DNA of 64,000 bases from RH-AL1 sp965198495 (lineage in GTDB: Bacteria > Pseudomonadota > Alphaproteobacteria > Rhizobiales > Beijerinckiaceae), in NCBI GenBank assembly GCA_965198495.1, contig CBDAPL010000002.1, positions 372,001-436,000 on the forward strand, in the 5' to 3' direction. The translations under genes were made by a program, and so were the position numbers. The notes under the pieces were generated by a model. The model was given only the letters and a program-made list of their open reading frames with translations, had not been told where the DNA came from and did no database searches. Positions 17,426 to 25,496 of this stretch are shown here, in pieces (position 1 is the first letter of the stretch; each line of letters begins with the position of its first letter).

Positions 17426-18421
17426 ATGTCGCAAAACCAAGCTCCCCAGGCGCACATCACCAAAGTCGCCGAGTTTCCGCCCGGCTACTTCCTGGAAAAC
17501 CTCGTGGTGAGGGCTGACGGCTCGGTGCTCATCACCGAGGTGATTCACCGTGGGCTCTGGTACGTGCCGCCCTCGGACGGGAGAGCGCCCGTCGAGCCGG
17601 TGCATCTCCACACCTTTGACCAGCCGACCGTCGGCATCGTGGAGGTGGAGCCCGACGTCGTGCTGGTCTGTTCGACCAACCTCTACACGACCCACGAATC
17701 GTACCTGCACCGGTTCGACTTCAGGAACTGGTCGCCGGGCGCGCCGCTTGAGCCGAAGCTGGCGTTCGCGTTCCCCAAGGAGACGCGCGGCCCCAACGGC
17801 ATCTGTCTCTTCGCGCCGGGCGTGATCCTGGTGGCGGACTGTTTCGCCGGGCTGATCTGGCGCATCGACCTGCAGGGCGAACCGCTGGCCCGCGTCTGGC
17901 TGAAGCACCCCAGCATGGGCTATTACCCGGGCAAGCTGAAGCCCGAGCAGCCGGGCGTCAACGGTGTCCATTACGCCGCCCGCAGCCAGTACCTCTACTA
18001 CTCGGCCACGGCCAACAAGCTGTTCATGCGCGTGCCCGTGAACCCGGCGACGCTGGAGCCGGCCGGCGAGCCCGAGCTCGTCGTCGCCGGCCGGATGGGC
18101 GACGACTTCTGCATCGACGAGGACGCGCAGGTCATCTACCTGACGACCCATCGGCAGAACACCATCGACATCGTCTCGATGGATCCCGGCCTGAACAGCG
18201 GCTTCACCCAGTCTGTCGCGGGCGATCCCTTCACCTACGACCTGATCGGCCCCTCGGCCGGCGCCTGGAGCCGGGGCCCGGACGACTACGGCCGCCGCGC
18301 CTTCTTCCTGATGGACGGCGGCACCGCCTCGCCGCCGCCCGACGGCGTGCGCCGGCCGGCGCAGCTCCTGCGGGTGGAGTTCCAGCCGCTGACGGGCGGC
18401 TTCCCCGGCTCGGGCGGATGA
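17426..18421 (+). CDS. SMP-30/lactonase-like beta-propeller protein
   Basis: This 331-aa protein has the repeating strand pattern of a six-bladed propeller: LVVRADGSVLITEV, GPNGICLFAPGVILVAD, GVNGVHYAARSQYLYYS and DDFCIDEDAQVIYL. It is like SMP-30/gluconolactonase and strictosidine-synthase-like lactonases. Acidic and Asn residues at blade edges fit a central metal site. There is no signal peptide, so it is probably cytoplasmic. AGGAGA precedes the start. With the two CMD genes it forms a probable catabolic operon in which a lactone could be opened and a product decarboxylated; the substrate is unknown. Confidence 0.82.
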   Translation: MSQNQAPQAHITKVAEFPPGYFLENLVVRADGSVLITEVIHRGLWYVPPSDGRAPVEPVHLHTFDQPTVGIVEVEPDVVLVCSTNLYTTHESYLHRFDFRNWSPGAPLEPKLAFAFPKETRGPNGICLFAPGVILVADCFAGLIWRIDLQGEPLARVWLKHPSMGYYPGKLKPEQPGVNGVHYAARSQYLYYSATANKLFMRVPVNPATLEPAGEPELVVAGRMGDDFCIDEDAQVIYLTTHRQNTIDIVSMDPGLNSGFTQSVAGDPFTYDLIGPSAGAWSRGPDDYGRRAFFLMDGGTASPPPDGVRRPAQLLRVEFQPLTGGFPGSGG

Positions 18422-18922
18422 CGCGCGAGGGCGCCGTCGCCGGCGGACCCGGCGTCGAGATCGAGACCTATGCGGACGGCTACGGTCCGTCTCGCCCAGA
18501 CCTCTAGGCAGGCTTGATCACGCTGAGGCGCGGTCCGGGGCGCCCGCGAACGCCGAACTCAGCATCGACTTAGATCCGCACCTTCGCCGCAGCCAGCTGG
18601 TGATCGCTCACGCACCGCTTAGCGGTTTATCAGAGCTCGGGATCGCCTGAGCCGTCCACCATAACGGCATCGTCAAGCAGTCCGATGGAGGGATCGCCGG
18701 GTCCGGAGAACGCCGCACTCCGGGCAGTATTTCTTACCATACGTCAAGATACGTGCAGTAATCTGTGGGCTTCTATCTTTTCCCAGCCCTCGAAGCGCTT
18801 AGAAGAAAACTGCGTGTATATGTCATGATGTAAGAAATTCTTATCTTTGCCTTTGTATGTTCTCTTCAGCTTCTTGTGCTCCCGATGTCGCGCATTGCAG
18901 GTTGCCGAGGATCAGCTTACCG
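18422..18922. other. AT-richer intergenic region with palindrome
   Basis: This is 501 bases without a clear gene. From about 18720 to 18860 the base composition is markedly more AT-rich than the neighbours. It includes the palindrome TAAGAA-A-TTCTTA at 18831-18843, probably the promoter zone of the chemoreceptor operon. An alternative start for the small membrane protein lies at 18857. Confidence 0.45.
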
Positions 18923-19267
18923 ATGGTGACTGCGTTCATGCTGGGCAAGTGCGAGGCGGTTCAGCTCTCGATCTCGGGCCTGATCCTGGCGGGGTGTCTC
19001 GTGGCAGTTGCCTTCGCGCCAGGTCCAGACGATCGATCCTTCGTCGTCGTGTTCCCGCCGTGGACGTCCGCGGCCGATGCTGTCTCAGCCGCGACCGACG
19101 CGGATGCTCGATTGGTCCGTCTCCCAGGTCCACGTTTCGTTGTCGCCGTAGTCGCGGAAGGACCCTCCTATGCCGGGGCAGTGCGCGCGCGGGGCGCTCT
19201 TGTCGTGGTGCCGACGCGTCTTGCGGCGGGATGTGCCGCCCCGACCCGTCGCGGGCGGCGCACATGA
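18923..19267 (+). CDS. Small membrane protein coupled to chemoreceptor
   Basis: This 114-aa protein has one clear membrane helix near the N-terminus (about residues 12-32, LSISGLILAGCLVAVAF). A small alpha/beta-like domain follows, with VVVFPPWTSAADAV and a hydrophobic FVVAVVAEGP segment. I know similar short proteins in alphaproteobacteria only as uncharacterised. Its TGA overlaps the ATG of the chemoreceptor gene (ATGA), so the two are co-translated. ATG 18923 is chosen; 18857 in the same frame would add 22 residues. Confidence 0.65.
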   Translation: MVTAFMLGKCEAVQLSISGLILAGCLVAVAFAPGPDDRSFVVVFPPWTSAADAVSAATDADARLVRLPGPRFVVAVVAEGPSYAGAVRARGALVVVPTRLAAGCAAPTRRGRRT

Positions 19268-20715
19268 ACCGGCTCATCAAACACCAGGACAAAGTCGCCC
19301 GCAGCCTCCTCGTGCTCGTTCTTGTCCAGGCGGCGGCCCTGAGCACTCTCGCCCTGTGGACCGGGCGGCAACCCGTCCTGGTGTCCGCAACCGCGTTCGG
19401 CTCCACCTTGCTGCCGCTGGCGTGGCGGTTCTCGGGGCGCTCGACCATCGCTCAGTCCTATGCGCTCGCCTTGGCCTTGATCGCGCAGACGGCCCTGCTC
19501 GTCGCGATGCTGGCCGGGCACCCTTGGCAGACGGAGATGCATTTCATCTTCTTCGCGGTGCTCGCCATGCTGGCGGGCTTCTGCGAGTGGAGCGTGCTGG
19601 TGTTTGCCGCGCTCCTGATCGCCGCTCATCACGCCATGTTCAACTGGCTGATCCCGGGGTTTCTTTACCCCGGCGGCGCCGACCTCGGGCGCCTGGGCGT
19701 TCACGTCGCCGTGGTGGTCGCCGAAACGCTCGCACTCGCGATGATTGCCGAGGCCATCAAGAAAGCCTTCATCGACACGGAGACCGCTCAAGGCGCAGCG
19801 ACCAACAGCCTGGAGAAGCTTGAGCGGGTTCGATCGGCTTTGCAGGCGGAGCTCGCCCGCAGCGCGGTCGACGTGAAACGCCGCGACGAGCTGATGACGC
19901 GCTTGCAGGGCGAGATGGCGGCACGCCTGGACAACCTCGCGGGGGCGGCATCAGTGCTCACGACGCAGGCGAGCGGTCTCTCCTGTGCGGCGGCGGAGGT
20001 CGAGGCGGAAGTCGGCGACACGGTCGCCGCAGCCCAAGACACTGGTTCGAGCATTCGAGAGGTCGAAGCCATCGGCGTCGGCTTCTTCGCCGCGCTGAGC
20101 AACATCGGCGATGCGACGGAAAGCGCCTCGGCGAAAACCGAGCAGGCCAGCGCCAAGGTGCGCGCGACGCGGCTGGGCATCGCGGATCTCGTCGCTCTAT
20201 CCCGCGACATCGAGCGATTGACGAGGTCGGTCGTCGCCATCGCCGGACAGACAAACCTTCTCGCGCTCAACGCGACGATCGAGGCCGCGCGCGCCGGCGC
20301 TGAAGGCAAAGGCTTCGGGGTCGTGGCCACGGAAGTGAAGTACCTTGCCGATGACACCGGCAGGGCGGCCGGCGAAATCAGGAGCTGCGTCGAGGGCATC
20401 CAAACGTCGGTAAGCGCCATGGTCGAAGCCATCGGCTCGGTCGCAGACGTCATGACCGAGCTCGACACCTCGTCGGCCACGATCGCCAAGTCGGTTGGCG
20501 AACAAGAAGCGGCCGCCGACAGGATCGCGGGAGCCGTGAGCCTCGTCGCAAATCGGGCGGCGAGGGTTTCGACCTCCATTGGGCGAATCGACGTCCTGGC
20601 GGCTGAGGCGAAGCGATCTGCCGGCCTGGTCGGCGTTGCAGCGTTGGAAGTCGCCGACCAGACATCTGCCATACGCGAAAGGATCTCGTCCTTCGCTGTG
20701 GAAATTGCCGCCTAG
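19264..20715 (+). CDS. Methyl-accepting chemotaxis protein
   Basis: This is a 483-aa chemoreceptor. Several hydrophobic helices cover residues 13-165. They include the block EMHFIFFAVLAMLAG and AHHAMFNWLIPG, so sensing is within or near the membrane rather than by a periplasmic domain. A coiled coil follows, with no obvious HAMP, and then the signalling domain with hairpin tip AGQTNLLALNATIEAARAG and FGVVATEVKYLA. Starting at 19264 removes an implausible 140-residue Arg-rich extension and gives the overlap with the small membrane protein. It would signal to CheA/CheW, which are not in this window. Confidence 0.9.
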   Translation: MNRLIKHQDKVARSLLVLVLVQAAALSTLALWTGRQPVLVSATAFGSTLLPLAWRFSGRSTIAQSYALALALIAQTALLVAMLAGHPWQTEMHFIFFAVLAMLAGFCEWSVLVFAALLIAAHHAMFNWLIPGFLYPGGADLGRLGVHVAVVVAETLALAMIAEAIKKAFIDTETAQGAATNSLEKLERVRSALQAELARSAVDVKRRDELMTRLQGEMAARLDNLAGAASVLTTQASGLSCAAAEVEAEVGDTVAAAQDTGSSIREVEAIGVGFFAALSNIGDATESASAKTEQASAKVRATRLGIADLVALSRDIERLTRSVVAIAGQTNLLALNATIEAARAGAEGKGFGVVATEVKYLADDTGRAAGEIRSCVEGIQTSVSAMVEAIGSVADVMTELDTSSATIAKSVGEQEAAADRIAGAVSLVANRAARVSTSIGRIDVLAAEAKRSAGLVGVAALEVADQTSAIRERISSFAVEIAA

Positions 20716-20822
20716 ATCACAGACGTCTCTCCTTTGGTCGCAAACGTACCAAGACCCAAAGTGCGACGATCCGCCTGTGATAAGTAGGAAGACTCACGAA
20801 CGACCCGCGACCGAGCGGCAGG

Positions 20823-21470
20823 TCACCCGTGGGCACGAAGCTGCCCGTTCGGAAAGGCGCTCGTGACCTGTGCGAGGAACCGTCGCGGGTCGCCGTAGCA
20901 GCTTTCGTGCGCCACTCGCCGGACGATGCCGTCGCGCTCCAGCAGGAAGCTCGGGAAGCCGTGCAGCTCATGCCGACGCATCGCGGCGCGCGTATCCTGA
21001 AGGTGCGTGTCCACGGGCACGGCATCGAGCGCGGCGGCGAAGGGCGCGCGATCGAGACCGATCGCCTGTGCCAAGTCGACGAGGACCGACGTCTCGACCA
21101 CCCTGCGACCGTCGACGTAGTGCGCCCGCTGGATCGCGGCCAGCATCGGCAGGCCCGCGTCGGTCCTGAGCTGCTCGGCGGCCAGGATCGCGGCGATCGT
21201 CGGGCGCGAGTGGAAGATCGTGGTGGGATCGTCCAGCAGGCCGTCGAGGTAGGCGGCGCCGAACAGCTGACCGGTCATGTCGTGGATGCGACGGTCTGTG
21301 ACCTTGATCTGCGCGCGCTTGGCGTCCGGCACCCGGCCCGGCGGATCCCAAAGGCCGCCGCCGTGCAGCACGACAGGCATTTCCGCGCCGGCGGCTCGCA
21401 CGAGCGGCTCGGCGGCGTAGCACCAGCCGCAAAGGGGATCATGGTAGTAGTGCAGGATGGGGCTCGTCAT
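20823..21470 (-). CDS. DsbA family thiol oxidoreductase
   Basis: This 215-aa thioredoxin-fold protein with an inserted helical domain has the active site C14-G-W-C17 near the N-terminus and the cis-Pro region HGFPSFLL. There is no signal peptide, so it is cytoplasmic. Such DsbA/FrnE-like proteins act as disulfide isomerases or glutathione-linked enzymes in oxidative stress. It lies just downstream of the quinone reductase gene in the same direction (41-base gap), suggesting a small redox operon under the HxlR regulator at 22523. Confidence 0.9.
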   Translation of the reverse strand: MTSPILHYYHDPLCGWCYAAEPLVRAAGAEMPVVLHGGGLWDPPGRVPDAKRAQIKVTDRRIHDMTGQLFGAAYLDGLLDDPTTIFHSRPTIAAILAAEQLRTDAGLPMLAAIQRAHYVDGRRVVETSVLVDLAQAIGLDRAPFAAALDAVPVDTHLQDTRAAMRRHELHGFPSFLLERDGIVRRVAHESCYGDPRRFLAQVTSAFPNGQLRAHG

Positions 21471-21511
21471 GGTGGGGCCTCGCTATTGAAGATGTGGTGG
21501 GATGGGGCGGG

Positions 21512-22414
21512 TCAGCGCGTCTTGAGGGCATCGGCGACGCTCGACGCCAGCGGTGTCGTCGCGCGCCCGATCAGCCGGCTGAGCTGGCGACCCTCGTCGA
21601 ACAGGGCACCGCGTGCGGCGCCGGCGTCGCTGTCGGCGAGAAGCGCCGCCAGGAATCCCGGCAGACCGGCACCGAGCAGCGCCGCCTCGTAGTCCGCTGG
21701 CGGCAGGTCCTTGTAGGCGACGTCCTCGCCCGACTGCCGCGCGACCTCGGCGGCCAGCTCGGTCAAGGTGTAGGCGTCATCCCCCGCCAGTTCGAGGACG
21801 CGGCCGCTCACGTTCTCGTCGCTGGTCAGCACCGCGGCGGCGGCGGCGGCGTAGTCCACCCGGGCGGCGGAGGCGATGCGGCCCTGCCCCGCGCTGCCGA
21901 GCAGGGCATGGTGCGCCAGGGCGGCGGGAACGGAGGCCATGTAGTTTTCCGTGTACCAGCCGTTGCGCAGCAGCACGAAGGGCACGCCGGACGCGCGCAG
22001 CAGCGCCTCCGTTTCGCGGTGCTCGCCGGCAAGGCCGAGCGGCGAGGCGTCGGCGTGCAGCAGGCTGGTATAGGCCAGCAGACCCACGCCGGCGCGCTTG
22101 GCCGCCTCGATGACGTTGCGGTGCTGGGCGACGCGCGCGCCGACCGCGCTGGAGGAGATCAGCAGGACGCGCTCGATGCCGGCCAGCGCGGCGTCGAGCG
22201 TCTCGGGATGATCGTAGTCGGCGACGCGGACGGCGACGCCGCGCGCCGCCAGCGGCTCGCCCGCCTCGGGGCTGCGCACCATCGCCGCGACCGTACCGGC
22301 GGGCGCGGCGAGCAGCAGCTGTTCGACGACGAGCCGCCCGAGCTGGCCGCTGGCGCCGGTGACGAGGAGGCGTGGCTGGGTCGTTGACTGAGTGGACGTT
22401 GACTGCGTGGACAT
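21512..22414 (-). CDS. qorB: NAD(P)H:quinone reductase, QorB/YtfG-like
   Basis: This 300-aa atypical SDR of the NmrA group has an N-terminal TGASGQLG cofactor motif, NGWYTEN in the substrate region and a C-terminal LIGRATTPLASSV that closely fits QorB-type enzymes. The family reduces quinones with NADPH. GGAAG precedes the start. It is divergent from an HxlR regulator that keeps the N-terminal cysteine, matching the known qorA/QorR arrangement for electrophile and quinone stress. The promoter gap carries a strong dyad. Confidence 0.88.
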   Translation of the reverse strand: MSTQSTSTQSTTQPRLLVTGASGQLGRLVVEQLLLAAPAGTVAAMVRSPEAGEPLAARGVAVRVADYDHPETLDAALAGIERVLLISSSAVGARVAQHRNVIEAAKRAGVGLLAYTSLLHADASPLGLAGEHRETEALLRASGVPFVLLRNGWYTENYMASVPAALAHHALLGSAGQGRIASAARVDYAAAAAAVLTSDENVSGRVLELAGDDAYTLTELAAEVARQSGEDVAYKDLPPADYEAALLGAGLPGFLAALLADSDAGAARGALFDEGRQLSRLIGRATTPLASSVADALKTR

Positions 22415-22430
22415 GGATCGGCTTCCTTAT

Positions 22431-22465
22431 GGTCTCGAAACAAGACGAGGTCTTGTATAGGGACC
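22431..22465. promoter_or_regulatory. Extended dyad, probable HxlR/QorR operator
   Basis: ACAAGAC-GAG-GTCTTGT (22440-22456) is a perfect 7-3-7 dyad. GGTC (22431-22434) and GACC (22462-22465) flank it symmetrically, extending the two-fold axis to 35 bases. It lies midway between qorB and the HxlR gene. Confidence 0.65.
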
Positions 22466-22522
22466 AAGGCGATGGCATGTAAGGAGGCAGCTATTCGTGC
22501 CCAGGGCACCTGGAGGGAACCC

Positions 22523-22945
22523 ATGAGCGATCGCGTGACCAGCGGCGCCCTCGACCCCGTTCCGCTCGCCGCCAGCTTCGGCGACTGGCAGGCGGCGGGT
22601 TTCGACGCGGACGCCTGCCCGGTGCGCAACGTGCTGGACCGCGTCGGCGACAAGTGGACCATGCTGACCCTGGTCGCGCTCGCCGCCGCCCCGCGCCGCT
22701 TCAGCGAGCTTCATCGGATCATGCCCGACATCTCCAAACGCATGCTGACGCAGACGCTGCGCGCGCTGGAGCGCGACGGTCTGGCGACCCGCCACGTGTT
22801 CCCGACCAAGCCGCCGAGCGTGGAATACCGTTTGTCGGCGCTCGGACGATCGGTGCTGGATCCGCTCGCCGGGCTCGTCGCCTGGGCGGAGCGCAATTAC
22901 GGGGCGATCCGCCAAGCCCGCGTCTGCTTCGACGCCGTGGCATGA
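22523..22945 (+). CDS. HxlR family redox regulator (QorR-like)
   Basis: This 140-aa winged-helix protein has the signature VGDKWTMLTLVAL, helix SKRMLTQTLRALERDGL and wing VEYRLSALG. Cys32 sits just before the first helix (DACPVRN), the position used for thiol switching by YodB, HypR and QorR. ATG 22523 is preferred because GGAGGG is 6 bases upstream; an ATG 51 bases earlier lacks one. It probably represses qorB and itself through the dyad at 22431-22465 and is released by quinones or disulfide stress. Confidence 0.9.
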   Translation: MSDRVTSGALDPVPLAASFGDWQAAGFDADACPVRNVLDRVGDKWTMLTLVALAAAPRRFSELHRIMPDISKRMLTQTLRALERDGLATRHVFPTKPPSVEYRLSALGRSVLDPLAGLVAWAERNYGAIRQARVCFDAVA

Positions 22946-22967
22946 GGCGGTCACGGGCAGGCACCTT

Positions 22968-23203
22968 GGCACCTATGTCGGTCCTTCGCCGTAACGAATA
23001 CGGCACTCCGAAGCGGCCGTTCGTTCACGAAGGGGTAGGACGACGGATGGTGACCGGCCAACGCTCCATCGCAGCCCGCCGTATCTCATGAGCGAGCGGC
23101 ACGAAGGGTGGCAGCGGGTTCGAGAAAAAGCCCGCCGGACAGCGTTGCGTGATCGCTGAAGGTGCTCGGGGTCGCCCCGGTGACCTGCCGGAAGGCGAAG
23201 CAG
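22968..23203. repeat. Direct duplication, left copy
   Basis: About 236 bases are nearly identical to 25260-25496, in the same orientation, with scattered substitutions. The right copy contains the last roughly 106 bases of an AraC gene plus its downstream flank; this left copy carries only that fragment. The 2.29-kb spacing encloses an SDR gene and a LysR gene. Confidence 0.93.
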
Positions 23204-23213
23204 GCGGCCGTAT
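23086..23213 (-). pseudogene. AraC C-terminal fragment
   Basis: Read leftward, this encodes the end of an AraC protein (CFAFRQVTGATPSTFSDH) identical over that stretch to the intact regulator at 25391-26197. A diverged tail then ends at 23086. It lacks the rest of the DNA-binding domain. It came with the duplication and is not functional. Confidence 0.85.
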
Positions 23214-23274
23214 CTGGTGAAGCTGAGGACAATGCCGGAAGCGGACGTTTGCCTCCGCCCCGCGTCTGGTTTCT

Positions 23275-23297
23275 TCCATTGCGCAAAGCGCAATGGA
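23275..23297. promoter_or_regulatory. Perfect 10-3-10 palindrome
   Basis: TCCATTGCGC-AAA-GCGCAATGGA is a perfect inverted repeat lying between the AraC fragment and the end of the SDR gene. No T-run follows on either strand, so a simple terminator is doubtful. It may be an operator orphaned by the rearrangement, or a transcript-end hairpin of the SDR gene. Confidence 0.5.
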
Positions 23298-23357
23298 TCT
23301 GTCGTCGCCCATCGCCTTCGGCTTGAGTGCCATGCGACGCGGCGTCCCGTGGAACGC

Positions 23358-24167
23358 CTACCGAGGCCCGGCGATGTTGAAGCCGCCGTCGACGAGGATG
23401 CTCTGACCGGTGATGAAGCGCGCCTCCTCCGTGCACAGCCACACCGCCACGTCGCCCACGTCGTCCGGCTCGCCCAAGCGCTTCAGCGCCGCGTGCGCGC
23501 CATAGGGCGCCAAGGCCGCGTCGGGTAGCCCCGCCGTCATCGGCGTCCGGATCACGCCGGGGCTGACGTTATTGATCCTGATCCCCTGCCCCCCAACCTC
23601 CAGCGCCACCGCCCGGATCATCGCGTCGAGCGCGCCCTTGCTGGCGGCGTAGGCGGACAGACCCGCGGTCCCGCCGGTGGCCGCGATGGAGGAAGTGTTG
23701 ACGATGGCGCCGCCCTGACCGCCCGCCCGCATTGCCTCCACCTCGTGCTTGACGAGCAGCCAGACACCCCGGACGTTGGTCGCCATGACCGCGTCGAACT
23801 CGGCCGCCGTCAGGTGTTCGATCGGTTTGTAGGCCGTCACGCCGGCGTTGTTGAAGGCGACATCGAGCTTACCGAAGCGCTCCAGGGTACCCGCGACCAG
23901 GGCCATGACCGCGCCCTCATCGGACACGTCGGTCGGGATCGCGACGGCGTTGCCGCCCGCTATTTCGATCTCGCGCGCGACCCCTTGCAGTTCGGCCTCG
24001 CGTCGTCCCGCCAGGACCACGCTCGCCCTCTCGCGCGCGAAGGCCAGCGCCGCCGCCCGGCCGATGCCACTGCCGGCGCCGGTCACGAGAGCGACCTTCC
24101 CCGTCAGGCGATCGAAGCCGGCCGCGGGCTGAGCCCGCGAGACGGGTGTTGTGAGCGTATCGAGCAT
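23358..24167 (-). CDS. SDR oxidoreductase
   Basis: This 269-aa classical short-chain dehydrogenase has GAGSGIG in the cofactor loop, NNAGV, catalytic Ser in VNTSSIAAT, Y-A-A-S-K and the C-terminal ITGQSILVDGGF typical of the glucose-dehydrogenase/FabG-like branch. GGAGGAA precedes the start. It is divergent from a LysR regulator (24269), the likely activator. Together they form the cassette enclosed by the 236-bp direct repeats. Confidence 0.93.
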   Translation of the reverse strand: MLDTLTTPVSRAQPAAGFDRLTGKVALVTGAGSGIGRAAALAFARERASVVLAGRREAELQGVAREIEIAGGNAVAIPTDVSDEGAVMALVAGTLERFGKLDVAFNNAGVTAYKPIEHLTAAEFDAVMATNVRGVWLLVKHEVEAMRAGGQGGAIVNTSSIAATGGTAGLSAYAASKGALDAMIRAVALEVGGQGIRINNVSPGVIRTPMTAGLPDAALAPYGAHAALKRLGEPDDVGDVAVWLCTEEARFITGQSILVDGGFNIAGPR

Positions 24168-24268
24168 GATGAGGTTCCTCCGCGTGGTGAGGTACGGAGA
24201 TAAGGCGATCCATCATGCTCGATAATCCGCTATGATCGGCATGGCTTGCTGAGCGGGAGCCAACAATC

Positions 24269-25165
24269 ATGCGCGGGTCGGACTACGCGGAGCTGCTCGC
24301 CTTCGTCTCGGTCGCGGAGGAACGCAGCTTCCGGCGCGCCGCCGTCCGGCTCGGCCTCTCGCCCTCGGCGCTGAGCCACACCATCCGCGGCCTGGAGGAG
24401 CGGCTCGGCGCCAAGTTGCTCAACCGCACGACCCGCAGCGTCGCGTTGACGGAGGCGGGGCAAGGTCTGTTCGACCGGCTCACGCCGGCCTTCGCCGACA
24501 TCGCCGGCGCGGTTGGGGCCGTTCGCGCCGCCAGCGCCCGTCCGTCCGGGAGGGTCAGGCTCAACCTGCCCAAGCTGGCGGCGGAGCTGATCCTTGCCCC
24601 AACCTTCGGCCGCTTCGCCCGCGCCTACCCGGACGTGCACCTGGAACTGATGGTCGACGATGGGCTGACCGACATCGTCGCCGCCGGCTTCGACGCCGGC
24701 ATCCGCCCTGGCGAGCGGGTCCACCGCGACATGATGGCGGTGCGCGTGTCGCCGGACCTGCGCACGGCGGTGGTCGGCTCACCCGATTACCTCGCCGCCC
24801 GGCCGATGCCCATCACGCCGCGCGACCTCAAGGACCACGCCTGCATCAACTACCGCTTCGCGGCGAGCGGCGCCCTTTATCGCTGGCCGTTCGCCCGCGA
24901 TGGCGAGGCGATCGACGTCGCGGTCGAGGGCGCGTTGACGCTGAACGACACGGACCTGATCCGCGTGGCGGCCTTGGACGGGGTTGGCCTGGCCTGCACC
25001 TTGGAGGACACCGTGGCCGACGACCTCGCGGCGGGCCGCCTGCTGCGGGTGCTGGAGGACTGGTGCCGGCCGTTTCCCGGCTTCTTCCTGTACTATCCGG
25101 GGCGACGGCAGGTGGCGCCCGCCCTGCGCGCCCTCATCGACATGCTTCGCGTAGGCAGCCCGTGA
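24269..25165 (+). CDS. LysR family regulator
   Basis: This 298-aa protein has the LysR helix-turn-helix in residues 6-65 (RSFRRAAVRLGLSPSALSH) and a substrate-binding-like effector domain. The C-terminal half resembles the CrgA/AaeR-type subgroup that often controls SDR genes. The 101-base gap to the divergent SDR contains an ATCAT-N15-ATGAT arrangement that could be a LysR site. The stop is followed by the right duplication copy. Confidence 0.93.
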   Translation: MRGSDYAELLAFVSVAEERSFRRAAVRLGLSPSALSHTIRGLEERLGAKLLNRTTRSVALTEAGQGLFDRLTPAFADIAGAVGAVRAASARPSGRVRLNLPKLAAELILAPTFGRFARAYPDVHLELMVDDGLTDIVAAGFDAGIRPGERVHRDMMAVRVSPDLRTAVVGSPDYLAARPMPITPRDLKDHACINYRFAASGALYRWPFARDGEAIDVAVEGALTLNDTDLIRVAALDGVGLACTLEDTVADDLAAGRLLRVLEDWCRPFPGFFLYYPGRRQVAPALRALIDMLRVGSP

Positions 25166-25259
25166 TGAGCCCGAGACTGTCGTGGATCCGATCACCGTCG
25201 CTCAAGGCACGAGGCAGATGAAAGGGGAACTCTGCCCGCACCTCTACTCGGGTCGGCTC

Positions 25260-25496
25260 GGCACCTATGTCGGTCCTTCGCCGCAACGAACACGGCGCTC
25301 CGAAGCGGCCGTTCGTTCACAATGGGACGGGACGACGGATGGTGACCGGCCAACGCTCCATCGCAGCCCGCCGTATCTCATGAGCGAGCGTTACGAAGGT
25401 GGATCAACGGGTTCGGGAAAAAGCCCGCCGGACAGCGTTGCGTGATCGCTGAAGGTGCTCGGGGTCGCCCCGGTGACCTGCCGGAAGGCGAAGCAG
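25260..25496. repeat. Direct duplication, right copy
   Basis: This is the partner of 22968-23203. It starts 131 bases downstream of the AraC gene end and reaches into its last codons. Because the intact gene lies here, this is the source copy. Confidence 0.93.

Noticed and set aside
18847..19263. A 139-residue N-terminal extension of the chemoreceptor
   Set aside because: It is Arg/Cys-rich and overlaps the better-supported small membrane protein in another frame; ATG 19264 gives a normal receptor start.
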